From Branchiostoma floridae (taxonomy: Eukaryota > Chordata > Leptocardii > Amphioxiformes > Branchiostomatidae): DNA of 64,000 nt. Shown in pieces: positions 1 to 13,202 of the stretch (position 1 is its first letter; every line of letters starts with the position of its first letter). The notes beneath the pieces were generated by a model. That model did not search any database. It worked only from the letters and a program-made list of their open reading frames with translations, and was not told the origin of the DNA. Position numbers and translations under genes: made by a program. The DNA is taken from assembly GCF_000003815.2 (NCBI RefSeq), contig NC_049984.1, positions 12,938,003 to 13,002,002 of the forward strand. The letters run 5' to 3'.

Positions 1-316
1 ATGTCATTTGAAAGCTTCTCAACCTGCTATAATTTAGTCGTGAGAATCAGTTTACTTCTGTTATTTGGAATGTAAAATGAGAAATGTAATGACTCATCTA
101 AGTAACAATTTACTAAACTTGTAACCATGTCACCATGAAAGATAATGAACACAATGGCTTTCAATGTTTAATATCTTGGAAACAGAGTAAAATGAACCCT
201 GGGACACATTAACAATCAGGCTGCATCTGTTCTCAAATCAAATTCGTACATGAGATTTATTGACAGTACTTGTGATAGTAAGAAGACATGCTGTTAACTG
301 AATGTTGTACCTTTAG

Positions 317-3300
317 AGTGGACCATGCAGCATTTCTCTGACATGGCTCATTTCTACGTCAACTGTGAGCAAGTGACCAGTGCGGATGTGCCTGATGCAT
401 TGGAGGTACACATGTACAGGATACTTGTGTCTAATATGTACAGAACTAAAAAGCAAAAACCATTCTTAATTTCCTCTACACTATTCCTATAGTAATTGTA
501 TTAAGATATGTCTATGATGTCTTTATGTCATTGATGATAGTTTGTCAGACTTGTTTAATATTGCATTTAAAGCTGTGTCTGTACACCATTACCTTCCTGT
601 TAAAGCTTTGACATTGAATGTTAGCACAAACATCTCCATCACTTTCCCCAGAAACTAGCAGTGAAGCTCATAGAGGAGGGCCACAAGGATAGACTGATTG
701 CCATGTCTCCTCAGGTACGCGAGGGCAAAAGTATGATGTCAGCTGCTGAAAGTACAAGATTATCATAATGTGGATTATTATAATGTGTAGTGACACTATC
801 CTTAATATTTATATATATACATATATATATGTGTGTGTGTCTATGTAAAAAAATGAGATGAAATTGTGTTGCCAGAATGGTCTTTGTGCGGATTGATAAT
901 TGATCATTTCACGTACAAATAACTACAAACCATAAGCGTATTTTACCCTCACTGAATATCAGAACAAAGCAGGGCTGTCATCAGGACATGTGCTTCCATT
1001 ACAGAATAGGATTTTTTTAGGGAGATGGTAAAAAATTTACCCTGTCCATCCCAGCGGTACTGAAGAACCTCATAACATGAAATTTTTGCCATTGCTCCCC
1101 TACCACAAGTAAAATAAGCAAAATACTTATGTGGGACAGACAAAACTTGAAAGCTGAAGACAGCCATGGAAAGAAGTTGATTTTCACAGGAGTAGTTTTT
1201 ACATTTGAGATGAATAACTTGATGTTGTATTCCACTTTCACTTATTTTATTCCATTTGCCACTTGCTTTATTTTCTAGGATGCTACAACCTGGCTGTTGG
1301 GTGCTGACAGCGGCTCCTCCGGACAGCTCTTCCAAACATTCCTGGACCTGCATGGACACAGGTGTCTCAGGGAGGTCAGGTGGAATCCTTACAACAACAT
1401 CAGGACATAAACTGGACTTTGGTGGCACACTCCCAATTCTGATGCAATACATGAAAATGGCAAAACATTTGTTTTGATGTACCAGTAGTTGTGACTCTGT
1501 TTTACAGTTTCTGCCATCATATACTTACAACGCATCTGATCTCATCTGGCAGTAACTCATATTCCACAAGCATTATTACAAAAACTTTTGTATCAGTCCT
1601 CACTTAGTTCTCTTCTGTTTGACAGGCAGAACTAAGAGAAATGTCTTGGAGAGCAGCCCCAACAAAGGTGGTTTTAACCATACAGGTATGTTTTCAATCC
1701 TTTGGGAATAGGACAAGAAAACTGGAATTGGTTTTATAGATGGATTTCCTCAGGCAGCAAATAGCAGCACAAGAAAATTTTCCTTCAGTTTCCTTTGCGA
1801 TATCATGTGATATCAATAGTCCTATATTTTTATCAGCTATTTATCATGAGTAATAATCATAGAAAGTGAGGGGTGAAGAATGTGTTGTTTTTTCAGACAA
1901 TGCTCAGGAATAACCAGATAGCCAGTGTGAAGGAGTCGTTCAACTTTGATGAAGCTGTAAAGAAGATCAAGTCGCCCATAACCATGGCTGGCAAGTAGGT
2001 GATACCTTGGTACTGAATAAGACATCAAGAACTGTTACACTGTGCTTGGTACTGAATAAGACATCAAGCATTGTTACACTGTCCTTGGTACTGAATAAGA
2101 CACGAAGCGCTGTTACAGTGTCTTTGGTACTGAATAAGACATCAAGCACTAATACTCTGCCATGGTACTGTGTAAGACATCAAATGCTGTTACACTATTA
2201 TAAATACTGAATAAGACACCAAGCACTATCCTTGTTACTGAATAAGACTTTAAGAACTCAAACACTGTCTATGGTACTGAAAGAGACATCTAGAACTCTA
2301 ACATTCTCCTTTGTACTGAATAAGACATCAAGAACTGTTACTGGAACTCAGGAACTCTCCTTGGTACTGAAATGTTGACTGCCTTGTATTCCTCACCTTC
2401 CATTAGGTACATCTTGAAGTGGACTCTCCCCTACGCACGGCAAGGTGTGATGGAGAGAGAGCAGAGCAAGTCAGCCGCAGTGAAAATGGCCGACCATTTC
2501 AAACAGGCCTACTGGTACCTGGCATCACTTATGGTTGCTGAGGTGAGATCTACAGACATCAATAATCAAATACTGTCATTTATAGCTATAATAATGATTG
2601 AAAATATATATCTAGTCCTTTGATGAATTCAAAATATTCACATTTTTCTGACACTTTTCTTTACTTACAGGGTCGCCTTCCTGAGGAGGATTTGCTGTTC
2701 TTCCTGACACACCAGGAGATCGGCACTCTTCTGCACAGCCGATCTGCTGTTCTAGTGGCCAAGTGAGTGATATGTAGATATACCTTAGGGCTAGGATCCG
2801 CATCGCCACATTTTAAATATTATAGAAGCTTATGATATGTTTATCTTACAAATCTGCAAACCTCAAATGACTTCCATTGGATCTCAGTTGTGGTAGAGTT
2901 GCTCCTCACTAGGTCTGGATAAAACATTTTCATTCATGGTGAATCTCAATACACAGTCATAAAAAGGTGCTGTCTGTCCCCTCCCAGAGCACTTCGAAGA
3001 CGTCGCATTCTACCCAAACAGATGTCACTCAAGTTCCCAGAGATTTGTCGTGGCCATCCCGAACCTGTATGTAGAAGCTGTACATATGTGCACACTAATG
3101 TTCATTTAATATGAAGATGTGAAGACTCCATCAATGGAGACTTGGTTTATATACATAGAACCATGGGACAAAGATGTATGTGTACTCTCAGTGTATGGTA
3201 ACACTCTGTCTCTTGAAAAACTGCCTGAGAAAATTATGATTTTTATTGAAAATGGTGAAACTAAACATTGGTATCTGGTATCCCAGATTGAGGTTGGTGT

Positions 3301-4259
3301 GTTGAATGTGAGCGGGTCAGACCTGATGCTGAAGGGAATGCCGGTGAGCCACGGGACTGTGACAGCTCCTGCCAGGGTGGTGACCAGACTGGAGGATGCA
3401 GGGACTATCCAGGTACAGGGTTACAAGCTAACAACTAATCATACTTAATCATATAGTCTGTTCTTTACTTATGTGAGTGTGTTTTGTTGAGGCTATGCCA
3501 TCAAAGTAGTTGAGCAGGGTCACTCAGGAAAATGCCTTTCAGTTTGCTATCTGTAATGTATGTAACAATCACAATGAACAAATAGCAAAATTTTAGTGCT
3601 AAACACAGTAGACTCTGTTTTATCAATATATGATAACTGCATATTTGTCTTCCTACTTTTTTCATAGGCAGGAGAGATTTTGATAGTCCAGAGCACAGAC
3701 ATAGGATGGAGTCCCTACTTCCCCTTACTGAGTGGGCTGGTCACTGAGCTGGGAGGGCTGATTTCACATGGTGGGTCATCAGAGAAGGTTCTTAAACCAT
3801 TTCAGTGGTATAATTCTGTAAAAATTAAAGAATATGTCATTTGGGTGTATGTGCTCATTCAGGGCAAATCTGACTTTTGGAGGGCTGTAGCAGTAATCTT
3901 TCAGCACCAAGGACAAGTTTATATTATCATACCATAGTGGAACCATGTAGATGTCCAGACAAAATGAAGCCTGAGTGTCATCCACTGTAGAGACCATTGG
4001 CTCAATACAGTCATGTTAGCCAGTGAAAGTATTGAGTCAGCGGTCACTACGGAGTATGGTAATCAGGCTAGACAAAATGACGATTCTTTAGCTTATGACA
4101 TCACATCTCCCCGCATGTACAGGCGCAGTGGTTGCCCGTGAGTACGGCCTCCCCTGCGTGGTGAGTGTGAAGAACGCCACAGCGATGTTCCAGACTGGAG
4201 ACATGGTGCTGCTGAATGGTACCGAGGGATCAGTCAGGAAACTCAACCCTGACAACTAA
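317..4259 (+). CDS. PEP-utilising phosphotransferase (rifampicin-phosphotransferase/PEP-synthase-like), copy 1, 3' part
   Basis: Last eleven exons of a gene whose 5' part lies left of the window. Exons: 317-405, 652-714, 1279-1374, 1626-1685, 1897-1994, 2407-2542, 2671-2762, 2988-3066, 3287-3412, 3668-3770, 4123-4259 (stop TAA). All have AG/GT borders and join in frame to 359 codons plus stop. The last three exons encode the PEP-utiliser swivel domain: the motif GGLISHGAVVAREYGLP carries the histidine that takes the phosphate from ATP or PEP in this family. The residues match copy 2 (7749-30200) almost exactly; exon lengths are identical except that this copy ends one codon earlier (LNPDN). 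No stop or frameshift is seen, so it looks functional. What it phosphorylates in animals cannot be read from the sequence. An equivalent of copy-2 exon 28 is not found in bases 1-316 and may lie just outside. Confidence 0.88.
1995..2370 (+). repeat. 39-bp intronic minisatellite in copy 1
   Basis: Eight to nine degenerate tandem copies of a unit of about 39 bp, core TTGGTACTGAATAAGACATC followed by a variable AAG..TGTTACACTG part. It fills the intron between exons 1897-1994 and 2407-2542. The matching intron of copy 2 (10111-10248) has only one or two such units, so the array grew in this copy, or shrank in the other, after the duplication. The open frames it contains are by-products of the repeat. 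Confidence 0.85.
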
Positions 4260-7200
4260 GAACTAAAAGTTTGGAGAGAGTGGGGATAGAACCTTGAGTA
4301 GCAATGTTAAGGTTACACAGACATCATGAGATCTGGAGGAAGGTTTTGATTGTATTGTCAAAAGTTCTAGTTTTTGGTAATCATGAGCATCATTGCTTTG
4401 ATTTTCATTCGCATTTTTGCTTGATTAGTCCTTATTGTTATGATCAGAAGTGGACTGTGATGATTATCATATAATGAATGCTCTGGGCAATTGAGCATGT
4501 TGAAAGACCTACAATGTCATGTCATGTGTATGTTAGAAAGAATGTACCACTACAGTGCATGTGTTCTCTGAATGATGTGTTTTTGCATACCTTATATGAG
4601 TAACCAATGTCATTATGTTGTAGTCACTGATAATTGAGATTGCAATGAAAGTATTTTTCATCCAAAAAAATTGAATCTTTTTAACAGATGCTTGTCAAAT
4701 AGTATTTGATAATAGTATGGATTAACAAGATATATCATATATATTTTTGTGATAATGGCAAACAAGATATGACGTGTGTACATGGCTGTTGGTGGCATGA
4801 TGCAGCAAAGCTTCTGATTCATTTTACAAGTGTCAATTTTACTGGATATATGATTAGATTTTATTGTTCCATCTATGTTATTCCGTAAGAACAATATTTG
4901 ATAAAGATTTGATAAAAAAAAAAAACAATAGGAGAAACTCAAATCATCTCCCACATCTCCTCCTCTAAACAATGCTTTACAGCACTATCTATCTGTATAA
5001 ACATGTCTGCAATGTCAGGATAGAGTCGGTATTGATGGTGAGTGGCAACCACATCTCACATTACCACTGGTCCAGCAGGTCCATCACACTCTCGCTTGAT
5101 CCGCTTGACCGCCTTTTCTGCCACTAGTCGGTCAAGATGCTGTAGGGTCAACAAGGCAAGCTTGGACACTTCTTAATTGGCACAGTGCATCAGTATGAAA
5201 ACAGAAGGAATCATGCATTTACCATGATAATAAATACAAAGTTGAGTATATTGTAACAGAGTTTGTGTGCACTTATTTCCCATTGTCTGTCTTTTCGTCA
5301 CCCTTTCTTATCGTTCCATGATAAATGTAGTGTCATCAGATTAACTAGTCAATGGAAAACAAAGTTCTTTGCAAGTTTTGCCACCTTCCTTAGGGTATAC
5401 TGACTGGTTTTATTTCCCACTGCAGCTTCGTGATGCTGCTAACAAATGCGGTCCCAAACGTATTTACTCCTAAACAACCTTGTAGACTACTATATATGTA
5501 ACGTTCCTATATATATACCATGTTCAGCAGGTCATCACACCGTTTAGCAGGGCGTTTAGTGGAAATTTATTTCGCAGCTTTGCGCAAAAAGTCTTCACGT
5601 TGGTTTCCCGGTTACGAGTGAAAGAACGTTAACAATGAGTGATAAAAAGGACAGAGGGAGGTAAAATTTAATGGTAAAATTTAATTGACGTCAGAAGGTT
5701 GTATTGTCCTGTGGAAATGCATAGGTTATCAAGCAACGTTATGATGTTTAAATGAAATTTCATGGAATTTATTTTGGAGTAATTGGTATCTTATGTTGAT
5801 GGAAGTGCTGCCCCTACGGCCGGTGAGGCTATGGGACGGTGAGGTGAGGTGAGAGGTTTCTTATGCCCTTTAAGGAAGTTGTGGGTTCCGAAATGGTTCT
5901 TATGGTAGCTGGGTTTATACATGTAGCTGTTGGAATGTTTATGGAGAACGCTTCATCGACATGGCGTCTGACGACACCCATTCTTTCTACCGCTCGTAGC
6001 AGCTTTCGACAAGGGTCCAAATATCATACTCGAACAGCCACTGGTCACCTGTGTACAGGGAGTATGCGGTTGTTGTATTTCTACGCCAAACTGTTTGGAG
6101 CAGTGGTTCTTCTTGGTATGATGAACATGGTAGGTGCCATGGGCGATGTGGGTTACGATAGCGGTCTATGTAACTGCAACGGAACATTCGGTTTGAAACT
6201 AGCACTGAAGACGGAAAAACGGGCACTTCTTTCACCATAAATGCTTGTAGAATGTGGTGTAACGTTGGGTTTAAATGAATGAATAAATGTACTTACATAA
6301 CTGTTGTACACGCAGGGTACAATGTAACGTTTTAGAAAACAGTATTTTTCAGAGACTGATCTACATCTGGTATATGCTGATAACTAACATAGGTTGTCAA
6401 GAGTAAACACTAATTGATTTTGATTTGATTTTGTTTATTTTCACATAAAGAAAGTACAGAAAGTAAAATTAGGTAATTATATATATACCGTGCGGGAGAG
6501 GAGGAGAAGCCAAATAGGCTTATACGAACCCTCCTAACAAATAGTTTTACTCAATTTGACTAAAATGATTGAAATAGGAAACAAATTATAACTGTTACAA
6601 TTATAAATGATTAATGACAAGGAAATAAAGCATCTATTGTAACATAAATGAAGCTACATGTATATAATAGTAAAATAACAAATCAAATACAGTGCGATGC
6701 ATAGATGTATAGCAAATTATGCAAACAAGGAAATGTAGCAATTTAAGTACCATGAATAAAAATATGTTCAATATTATCAAATATGTGGCCTTTAAGTAGG
6801 AGCTAGGAAATGAAAGAATGGAAATGTAGTTTTTGATATTGCGCTTAAAACTTACATGGACTTTTCAGGTGGAGGGAAGGTTGTTCCAGTTAGCTACACA
6901 TCTAGGTCGAACACTCATTCGGGCTAACTATTATTAGATTTCATTTCTAGGTATATTGATACTGTTAAGTATTGATAATTTCATCGCACATTTGAGATGC
7001 AAGTATAACAAGACTCTGTTACTGGTGGTTACCCTCCAGTGTCACAGAGTAACTAGTAATGTATACGTCGAGGGTTTCGCGCAGTCCATGTGCTGGAGGG
7101 TGGCGGCTCATGAATACGTAACAATACAGTTGAGGAATATATCAATGATATTTATGTGTATATATATATATCATAGGCTTCTTAGTGTCGACTTTGTCAA

Positions 7201-7483
7201 ATCAACACACGGTTTGTCTCTTTTATGTATATGTATGTATACCAAACATATTTACCTACACATTTTGTACCTAAGTTATTCACACCATTGCATGGATACT
7301 TCTATTGTATTGTGTTGACCAAAACTTCCATATCATTGGCAATTCTAAAACTACCGTTACATGGACCACTTCTTATCACAAATATGCTAATCAACCAAAA
7401 TCGAGTAAATGAAAGCAATGACGATAATGTTACTCAAAATTATAACTTTGACAACACAACACAAAACAAACGATGTTTGTGTT
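4260..7483. other. Spacer between the tail-to-tail gene copies
   Basis: AT-rich stretch of 3.2 kb holding the unmapped 3' UTRs of copy 1 and, towards its right end, copy 2. I see no exon chain. A 125-codon plus-strand frame at 5863-6240 and its antisense partners have no recognisable domain and no splice partners. An ATG at 5636 followed nine codons later by a donor-like GTAAAA is the only start-like context, and I do not call it. Confidence 0.6.
6410..6570 (-). repeat. 3' end of a CR1/L2-type non-LTR retrotransposon (fragment)
   Basis: Begins with a TTGATTTTGATT-type repeat, continues TTTGTTTATTTTCACAT, then a GGAGAGGAGGAGAAGCC..AGGCTTATAC..CCCTCC segment. Such T-rich simple repeat plus inverted GGAGG/CCTCC blocks are typical 3' ends of invertebrate CR1-like LINEs in reverse orientation. 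No coding part remains. A similar tail with a TTTGAG repeat lies at 52658-52800. Family assignment is by resemblance only. Confidence 0.45.
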
Positions 7484-7697
7484 TAGCCTCCATAGCAGGC
7501 TCTCTGAGGCCTTTTTTTTGCTCATAATGCACTTTTGCTGGCCATTTCTTTTTGTCCTGGCTCGCTGATTGCTGGCGAGGCCGGCAGTCTGATAAGGCCA
7601 GCAATCAGCAAACCAGTACAAAAAGAAATGGCCAGCAGAAGTGCATTATGAGCCAAAAAAGGCCTCAGAAAGCCTGCCATGGAGGCTAGCTTGTGTT
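7475..7697. mobile_element. MULE-type MITE, copy A (205 bp) with 9-bp target duplication
   Basis: Near-palindromic element 7484-7688, TAGCCTCCAT..ATGGAGGCTA, inverted arms of about 90 bp containing TGGCCATTTCTTTTTGT and its complement. Flanking 9-mers GTTTGTGTT (7475-7483) and GCTTGTGTT (7689-7697) match at 8 of 9 positions. A second copy of exactly the same length sits at 46678-46882 with a perfect 9-bp duplication. Long inverted ends plus 9-bp duplications point to the Mutator-like superfamily. No ORF, so non-autonomous. Confidence 0.85.
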
Positions 7698-7748
7698 GTC
7701 TTAACATTACTCCTCAAGCTTTCATCTCAACCCTCTCATAACAGTTAG

Positions 7749-8701
7749 TTATAAGTTGTTATGGTTCAGTTTTCTGACTGATCCCTCGGTACCATTTAGC
7801 AGCACCATGTCGCCAGTCTGGAACATCGCTGTGGCATTCTTCACACTCACCACGCATGGGAGGCCGTACTCACGGGCAACCACTGCACCTGTACGTGCAG
7901 GGAGATGTGATGTCATAAGCTAAAGTATCGTCATTTTGTCAAGCCCGATAACCATCCTGACCGCTGACTCAATACGTTCGCTCGCTAAATTGAGCCAATG
8001 GTTACTACAGAGGATGGCACTCAGGCTACATTTTGTCTAGAAATCTAAATGATTTCTGCTATGGGTAGCACTATGGTATGATAGCGTAGACTTGTCCTTT
8101 GTGCTGAATGATTACTACTACAGCCCTCCAAGAGTCAGGTCAAAGCCAGAGTTCTCATTTTCCATCAGTGCTTTTAACTGAATGACATATTCTTTAATTT
8201 TGACGTATCAAAGTCAAATAGCACAGAATTTTTAAAGAACCTTCTCCAAAGACCCACCATGTGAAATCAGCCCTCCCAGCTCAGTGACCAGCCCACTCAG
8301 TAAGGGAAAGTAGGGACTCCACCCTATGTCTGTGCTCTGGACTATCAAAATCTCTCCAGCCTGTAAGAAAAGTTAGAAGAAAAATAGGCAGTCGCAATTT
8401 TATCTTAACAAAACGTTGACTACTGTGCAAAGCACATGTTCATTGTGATTGTTACATACATTACAAATGGTAATCTCCTGAGTAATAAGACACACTCACA
8501 TAAGCAAAGCTTTTTATATACTGCATGATTAAGTATTAACAGATGCTGAATGGTTAGCTGCTTGTAACCCTGTACCTGGATAGTCCCTGCATCCTCCAGT
8601 CTGGTCACCACCCTGGCAGGAGCTGTCACAGTCCCGTGGCTCACCGGCATTCCCTTCAGCATCAGGTCTGACCCGCTCACATTCAACACACCAACCTCAA
8701 T
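7749..8701 (-). CDS. Copy 2 exons 37-39: swivelling phospho-histidine domain
   Basis: Exons 8576-8701, 8258-8360 and 7749-7888. Encodes VSHGTVTAPARVV, then TDIGWSPYFPLLSGLVTELG, and the catalytic motif GGLISHGAVVAREYGLP split between exons 38 and 39 after the SH codons. The protein ends RKLNHNNL. The SHG histidine is the carrier of the phosphoryl group in PEP synthase, pyruvate phosphate dikinase and rifampicin phosphotransferase. The stop codon is 61 bases from the right end of MITE copy A. Confidence 0.9.
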
Positions 8702-11700
8702 CTGGGATACCAGAAAAATGGTAAGTTTACCACTATCAAGAAAAATCACAATATTCTCCCAGACTATTTGTCAGGTGTTTTGCCCAACACTGGAGGTGTA
8801 TGTAACATGAATTTCTTGGTACTAATAGGTTGAAATTCATTTAGACCATCATAGAAACCAACTAGACAAACCATCGATCATTAAACATATCTGTTCCTTT
8901 ATTTCCATTATAACGCTAAGTGAAAGCGAGGCGAGGAGAAGTTGAATTCATATGACGATGGTTTTGTTTTGTGTCTACAATTTGCATCTCTTCAACATTT
9001 CTTGTTGTGCAATAAAGGTTTTCATTCAATATCAATTAAAGCTGTTTCTGCATCGTTAATACCCAAATGAACCAGCCGTGCATACAGCCTTGACTTACAG
9101 GTTTGAGATGGCCACGGCAAATCTCCGGGAACTTGAGGGACATCTGCTTAGGTAGAATACGGCGTCTTCGCAATGCTCTGTGAGAGGACAAGCAGAAGAT
9201 GTTTTTTACGTACATTTGAGGTTCACGGTGGATGAAATATTGTAGAAGTTAGAAAAAATGCTTATGTCAACAATTTCATTAGTCTTCCTCAGACTTTCTG
9301 ACGCGTAACGTAAGCATAACTTAGATCTAAAAGAACATCATCTTAGGCTTGCAGATTTCTTAGATAAACATGTTACGTGCTTACCTGATACTGATTCAAA
9401 ATGCTATTGATAAGGATTGGTAAGGATTCTAACTCCAATGTATGTATATATCACTCACCTGGCCACTAGAACAGCAGACCAGCTGTGCAGAAGCGTGCCA
9501 ATCTCCTGGTGTGTCAGGAAGAACAGCAAATCCTCCTCAGGAAGGCGACCCTGTAAGTAAAGAAAGGTGTGTCATTTCAGTAGTGGCAAATGCAGAAGAT
9601 TAATTTGAATAGTTGGAATTCATATTACATTTAACAAATAGATAATGGTCTAGATAAATATTTTTCACAGCTATAAGTGACAGTATTATATTGCTGATGT
9701 CTGTAAATACAAAGAAATTTGTATCACTGATGTAACCTTGACCAATTTTTTACTTTAAAGTTATGTTTCATCTGTGTCGTATTTGGTTAAGGTTTTTGGT
9801 TAGATGGTTTACTTGTTTGGATGGTTCACATGTTTACGCCTCGTTAACTTATAAAAAGAGGAAGAAGATTGACGTGACATTTCAGAGAAGGCGGACATTA
9901 ATCGAACACAAATATAGAATATTTTCTTCAATTGCAATTTCCAGTGTCTATTTATTGAAGCCTATAGATCCCACCTCTGCAACCATAAGTGACGCCAGGC
10001 TCCAGTAGGCCTGTTTGAAATGGTCATTCATTTTTATTGCTGCTGACTTGCTCTGCTCCCTTTCAGCCACACCTTGCCGTGCGTAGGGGAGAGTCCACTT
10101 CAAGATGTACCTTATGGATGGTGAGGAATACAAGGCATTTAAGTTTTCAGCACCAAGGACAGTGTAACAGTTCTTACCAATGCGGTATGGTAATTGGCAT
10201 GTCTTGTTCAGTACCAAGTACATTATAACACTATTGAAAATCACTAACCTGCCAGCCATAGTTACGGGCGACTTGATCTTTTTCACAGCTTCATCAAAGT
10301 TGAACGGCTCCTTCACACTGGCTATCTGGTTATTCTTGAGCATTGTCTGAAATGAGGAACTACATTTCTGACACCACTATTCTAACTTTATGCATTCATG
10401 ACAAAACATGGTTTTTGGTATAAAATATCAACTCGTGTCGCTGGCAAGATTTCAGTCGCTTGTTTTCCGGGCGCACTTAGCGCCTGTTTTGGCCTGTTTC
10501 TCACAGGCAGTTTAATAGCGTGCTTTGGACTGTTTTTTTTTACATGACGCACATACCAGTTTAATTAGCCAATTTCTGTACATGTTCTACTTCATGTAAC
10601 GTTACTAGCCGGCTAGCCTCGTGTTGATACTATCGTTTGTTGTGTGCCACGATAAATGGTTTCACTTCCCGCCAAACTCAGCTGTGTATGTGATTGTATG
10701 ACTTTGAACTAACTCAACATAAGCTGTCCGGGTTTGAAAGCAAAAGCATTATAATCTCCATTCAAAAGGCTTGCACCAAAAAAGGATCACGCTACACAGG
10801 AAATCAAAATAACGACTTTGTAAGGCTGATATTTCTTGTACGAGGACTGTTATCCGTTAGACATTTTATTTGTCTCACAATGTTTGTCACATACCTGAAT
10901 GGTTAAAACCATCTTGGATGGTGCTGCTCTCCAAGATGTTTCCCTCAGTTCTGCCTATCAAACAAATGGTAAATCGTAATGTGTGAGCTGAATTTCAACA
11001 TGTTTAATATATTGACATTTCATCTATTCCAAATCTACGCAAAAGACACTGATAAATGGCTTATTGAAACACCTACACTGATCATGACATTACTGAAAAA
11101 ACATCACAAAAAGACTTTAAAATATACATATACAGTAACAAGAGAATATGTTGTATAATCATTTAACTGAACCGTAAGCACAGTATTCATTTTGTTTACA
11201 CATTGCATCAAAATTTGGAGTATGTTGTCCACTTCAGGACAGTTTGTGTATCCTTATGTTGTTGTAAGGATTCCATCTGACCTCCCTGAGACACCTGTGT
11301 CCATGCAGGTCCAGGAATGTTTGGAAGAGCTGTCCGGAGCAGCCGCTGTCAGCACCCAGCAGCCAGGCTGTAGCTTCCTGGAAGACGACCTCATTCAATG
11401 TTATTTATCCTAAATGTCAAAATTAATCTTGATCCAGTGAAAATAGACGTCCATCTGAAATGTAGTAAAGAGATACAATATGGTAACGTTACTGGTTTGC
11501 AGTTGTTTGTACACCAATTGGAAGGGTCATCAGCACAACTACAATTCAGGCAGCACAGTTTCATCTCGTGTTAACTAGTATACTACACATTAATGATAAC
11601 GTTAGTATTATTAGAATCCTAACTTGTACATTCAGCAGCTTACGTCGTACTCTGACTGACCTGAGATGACATGGCGATCAGTCTATCCTTGTGCCCTTCC

Positions 11701-13145
11701 TCTATGAGCTTCACTGCTAGTTTCTGGGGAAAGGAATGGATATAATACATCCAATGTTTTCGTAAGAAAAGTAAGCCATAGAATGACATTTTCAAAATGC
11801 AGAAAACCACCATGACAAATACCTGATTCGTCCAATGCCTGAGTCCAACTTGACATACATAACACTGGTTTGACTCAGATTATGTAAAATCAATGAATTG
11901 CGTATGTTTTTTTCGTTTCTTGGGTACTGTTTTAACACGTATTTCCCCTATATTAGTTTTAAACAAAATGCCTTGTATGCCATGTAACAAATGACGCAAT
12001 TTAGGAGACATTGATTTAATCATATAAAGTTATCTGCTATGTTGTTGGAAACGAAATATGAATGTGAATGTAGTTGCGCTGATCAAAATTAAAGCACTAG
12101 TATTTTGTAAGAATACAATGTACCTCTAATGCATCAGGCACATCTGCACTGGTCACGTGTTCACAGTTGACATACAGATGAGCCATGTCAGAGAAGTGCT
12201 GCATGGTCCACTCTACAGGTACAGGATACAGAATTGGGTGATCGGTCTTCTTGTTAATATAAAACCACGACTTCGAACATATTTTAGACATGTATATGAT
12301 CTGAGAGAGGGTCCAGTTATGTTATATGCCACTGTGTTTGCCAAGTTTCGAACATTTTACCAAATAGAATAGTCAAGTTTACTTCTTCAAATATCCTTTG
12401 AACTAAAATACAAATGAGATACCTTATGAGAAAAAGAAACGACTTATAGAATTAACTTAACCTTTTGGTTAGCGAAATCGGCATCGTTCACACACATGTA
12501 TGAATTTGTGTTATTGAGGCAACCGCAGAGTCCTCCAGGCCAATTGCTAGAAGGCAATGCCATTAGTAATCAAATATCTTATGAACTAAAACATACATTA
12601 CATATGGTATTGAGGCAAATACAGAGTGCTACAGGTTATAAACTTCAAATAAGGTCATTAATATATTTCTACCGCTGCTTCCTTGTGACAGGACCATCAT
12701 CAGGACAGTGCTCCATGCTGCTGATCGGCCACTACAGCTACAGTGATATGCCCAGGCCTGTAGACACATGGACGACAATGCTTTAGTTCTGCCTAATGAG
12801 CAAACAAAATTGGAAAAATCATTCGTGCTGACGTAATTGTGTCAGCTGTTTATTTTAAAATCAACTCCAAAATCCGCTCAAAATACATTATCTTGACGTG
12901 ATCTGTGCCAAAAAAATGATAATGGGGTCCTTTGAGTAAGTGTATAATGCACACGAAATTCAGTTTCTTGTTTCTTTGGTTTTAAAACCAGGGCACATGA
13001 GTCCAATATATACGTTTTTGGTCTGACAGTGGCCACTAAAATCATCTTAAAGGACCATATAAAGAATATCCCGGGTATTGCTACACCTTTGTGCCAAAGT
13101 TCAGGTCATTAACAGTATTAATTGTTTTACAACCACACACACACA

Positions 13146-13202
<57 letters not shown>

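Noticed and set aside
5637-5662. A start-like ATG with nine codons (MSDKKDRGR) and a GTAAAA donor.
   Set aside because: No matching downstream exon could be found, and the donor is weak.
5863-6240. 125-codon plus-strand frame with hydrophobic stretches, and overlapping antisense frames.
   Set aside because: No recognisable domain, no splice context, and equally long frames on the other strand. Likely chance or an old repeat.
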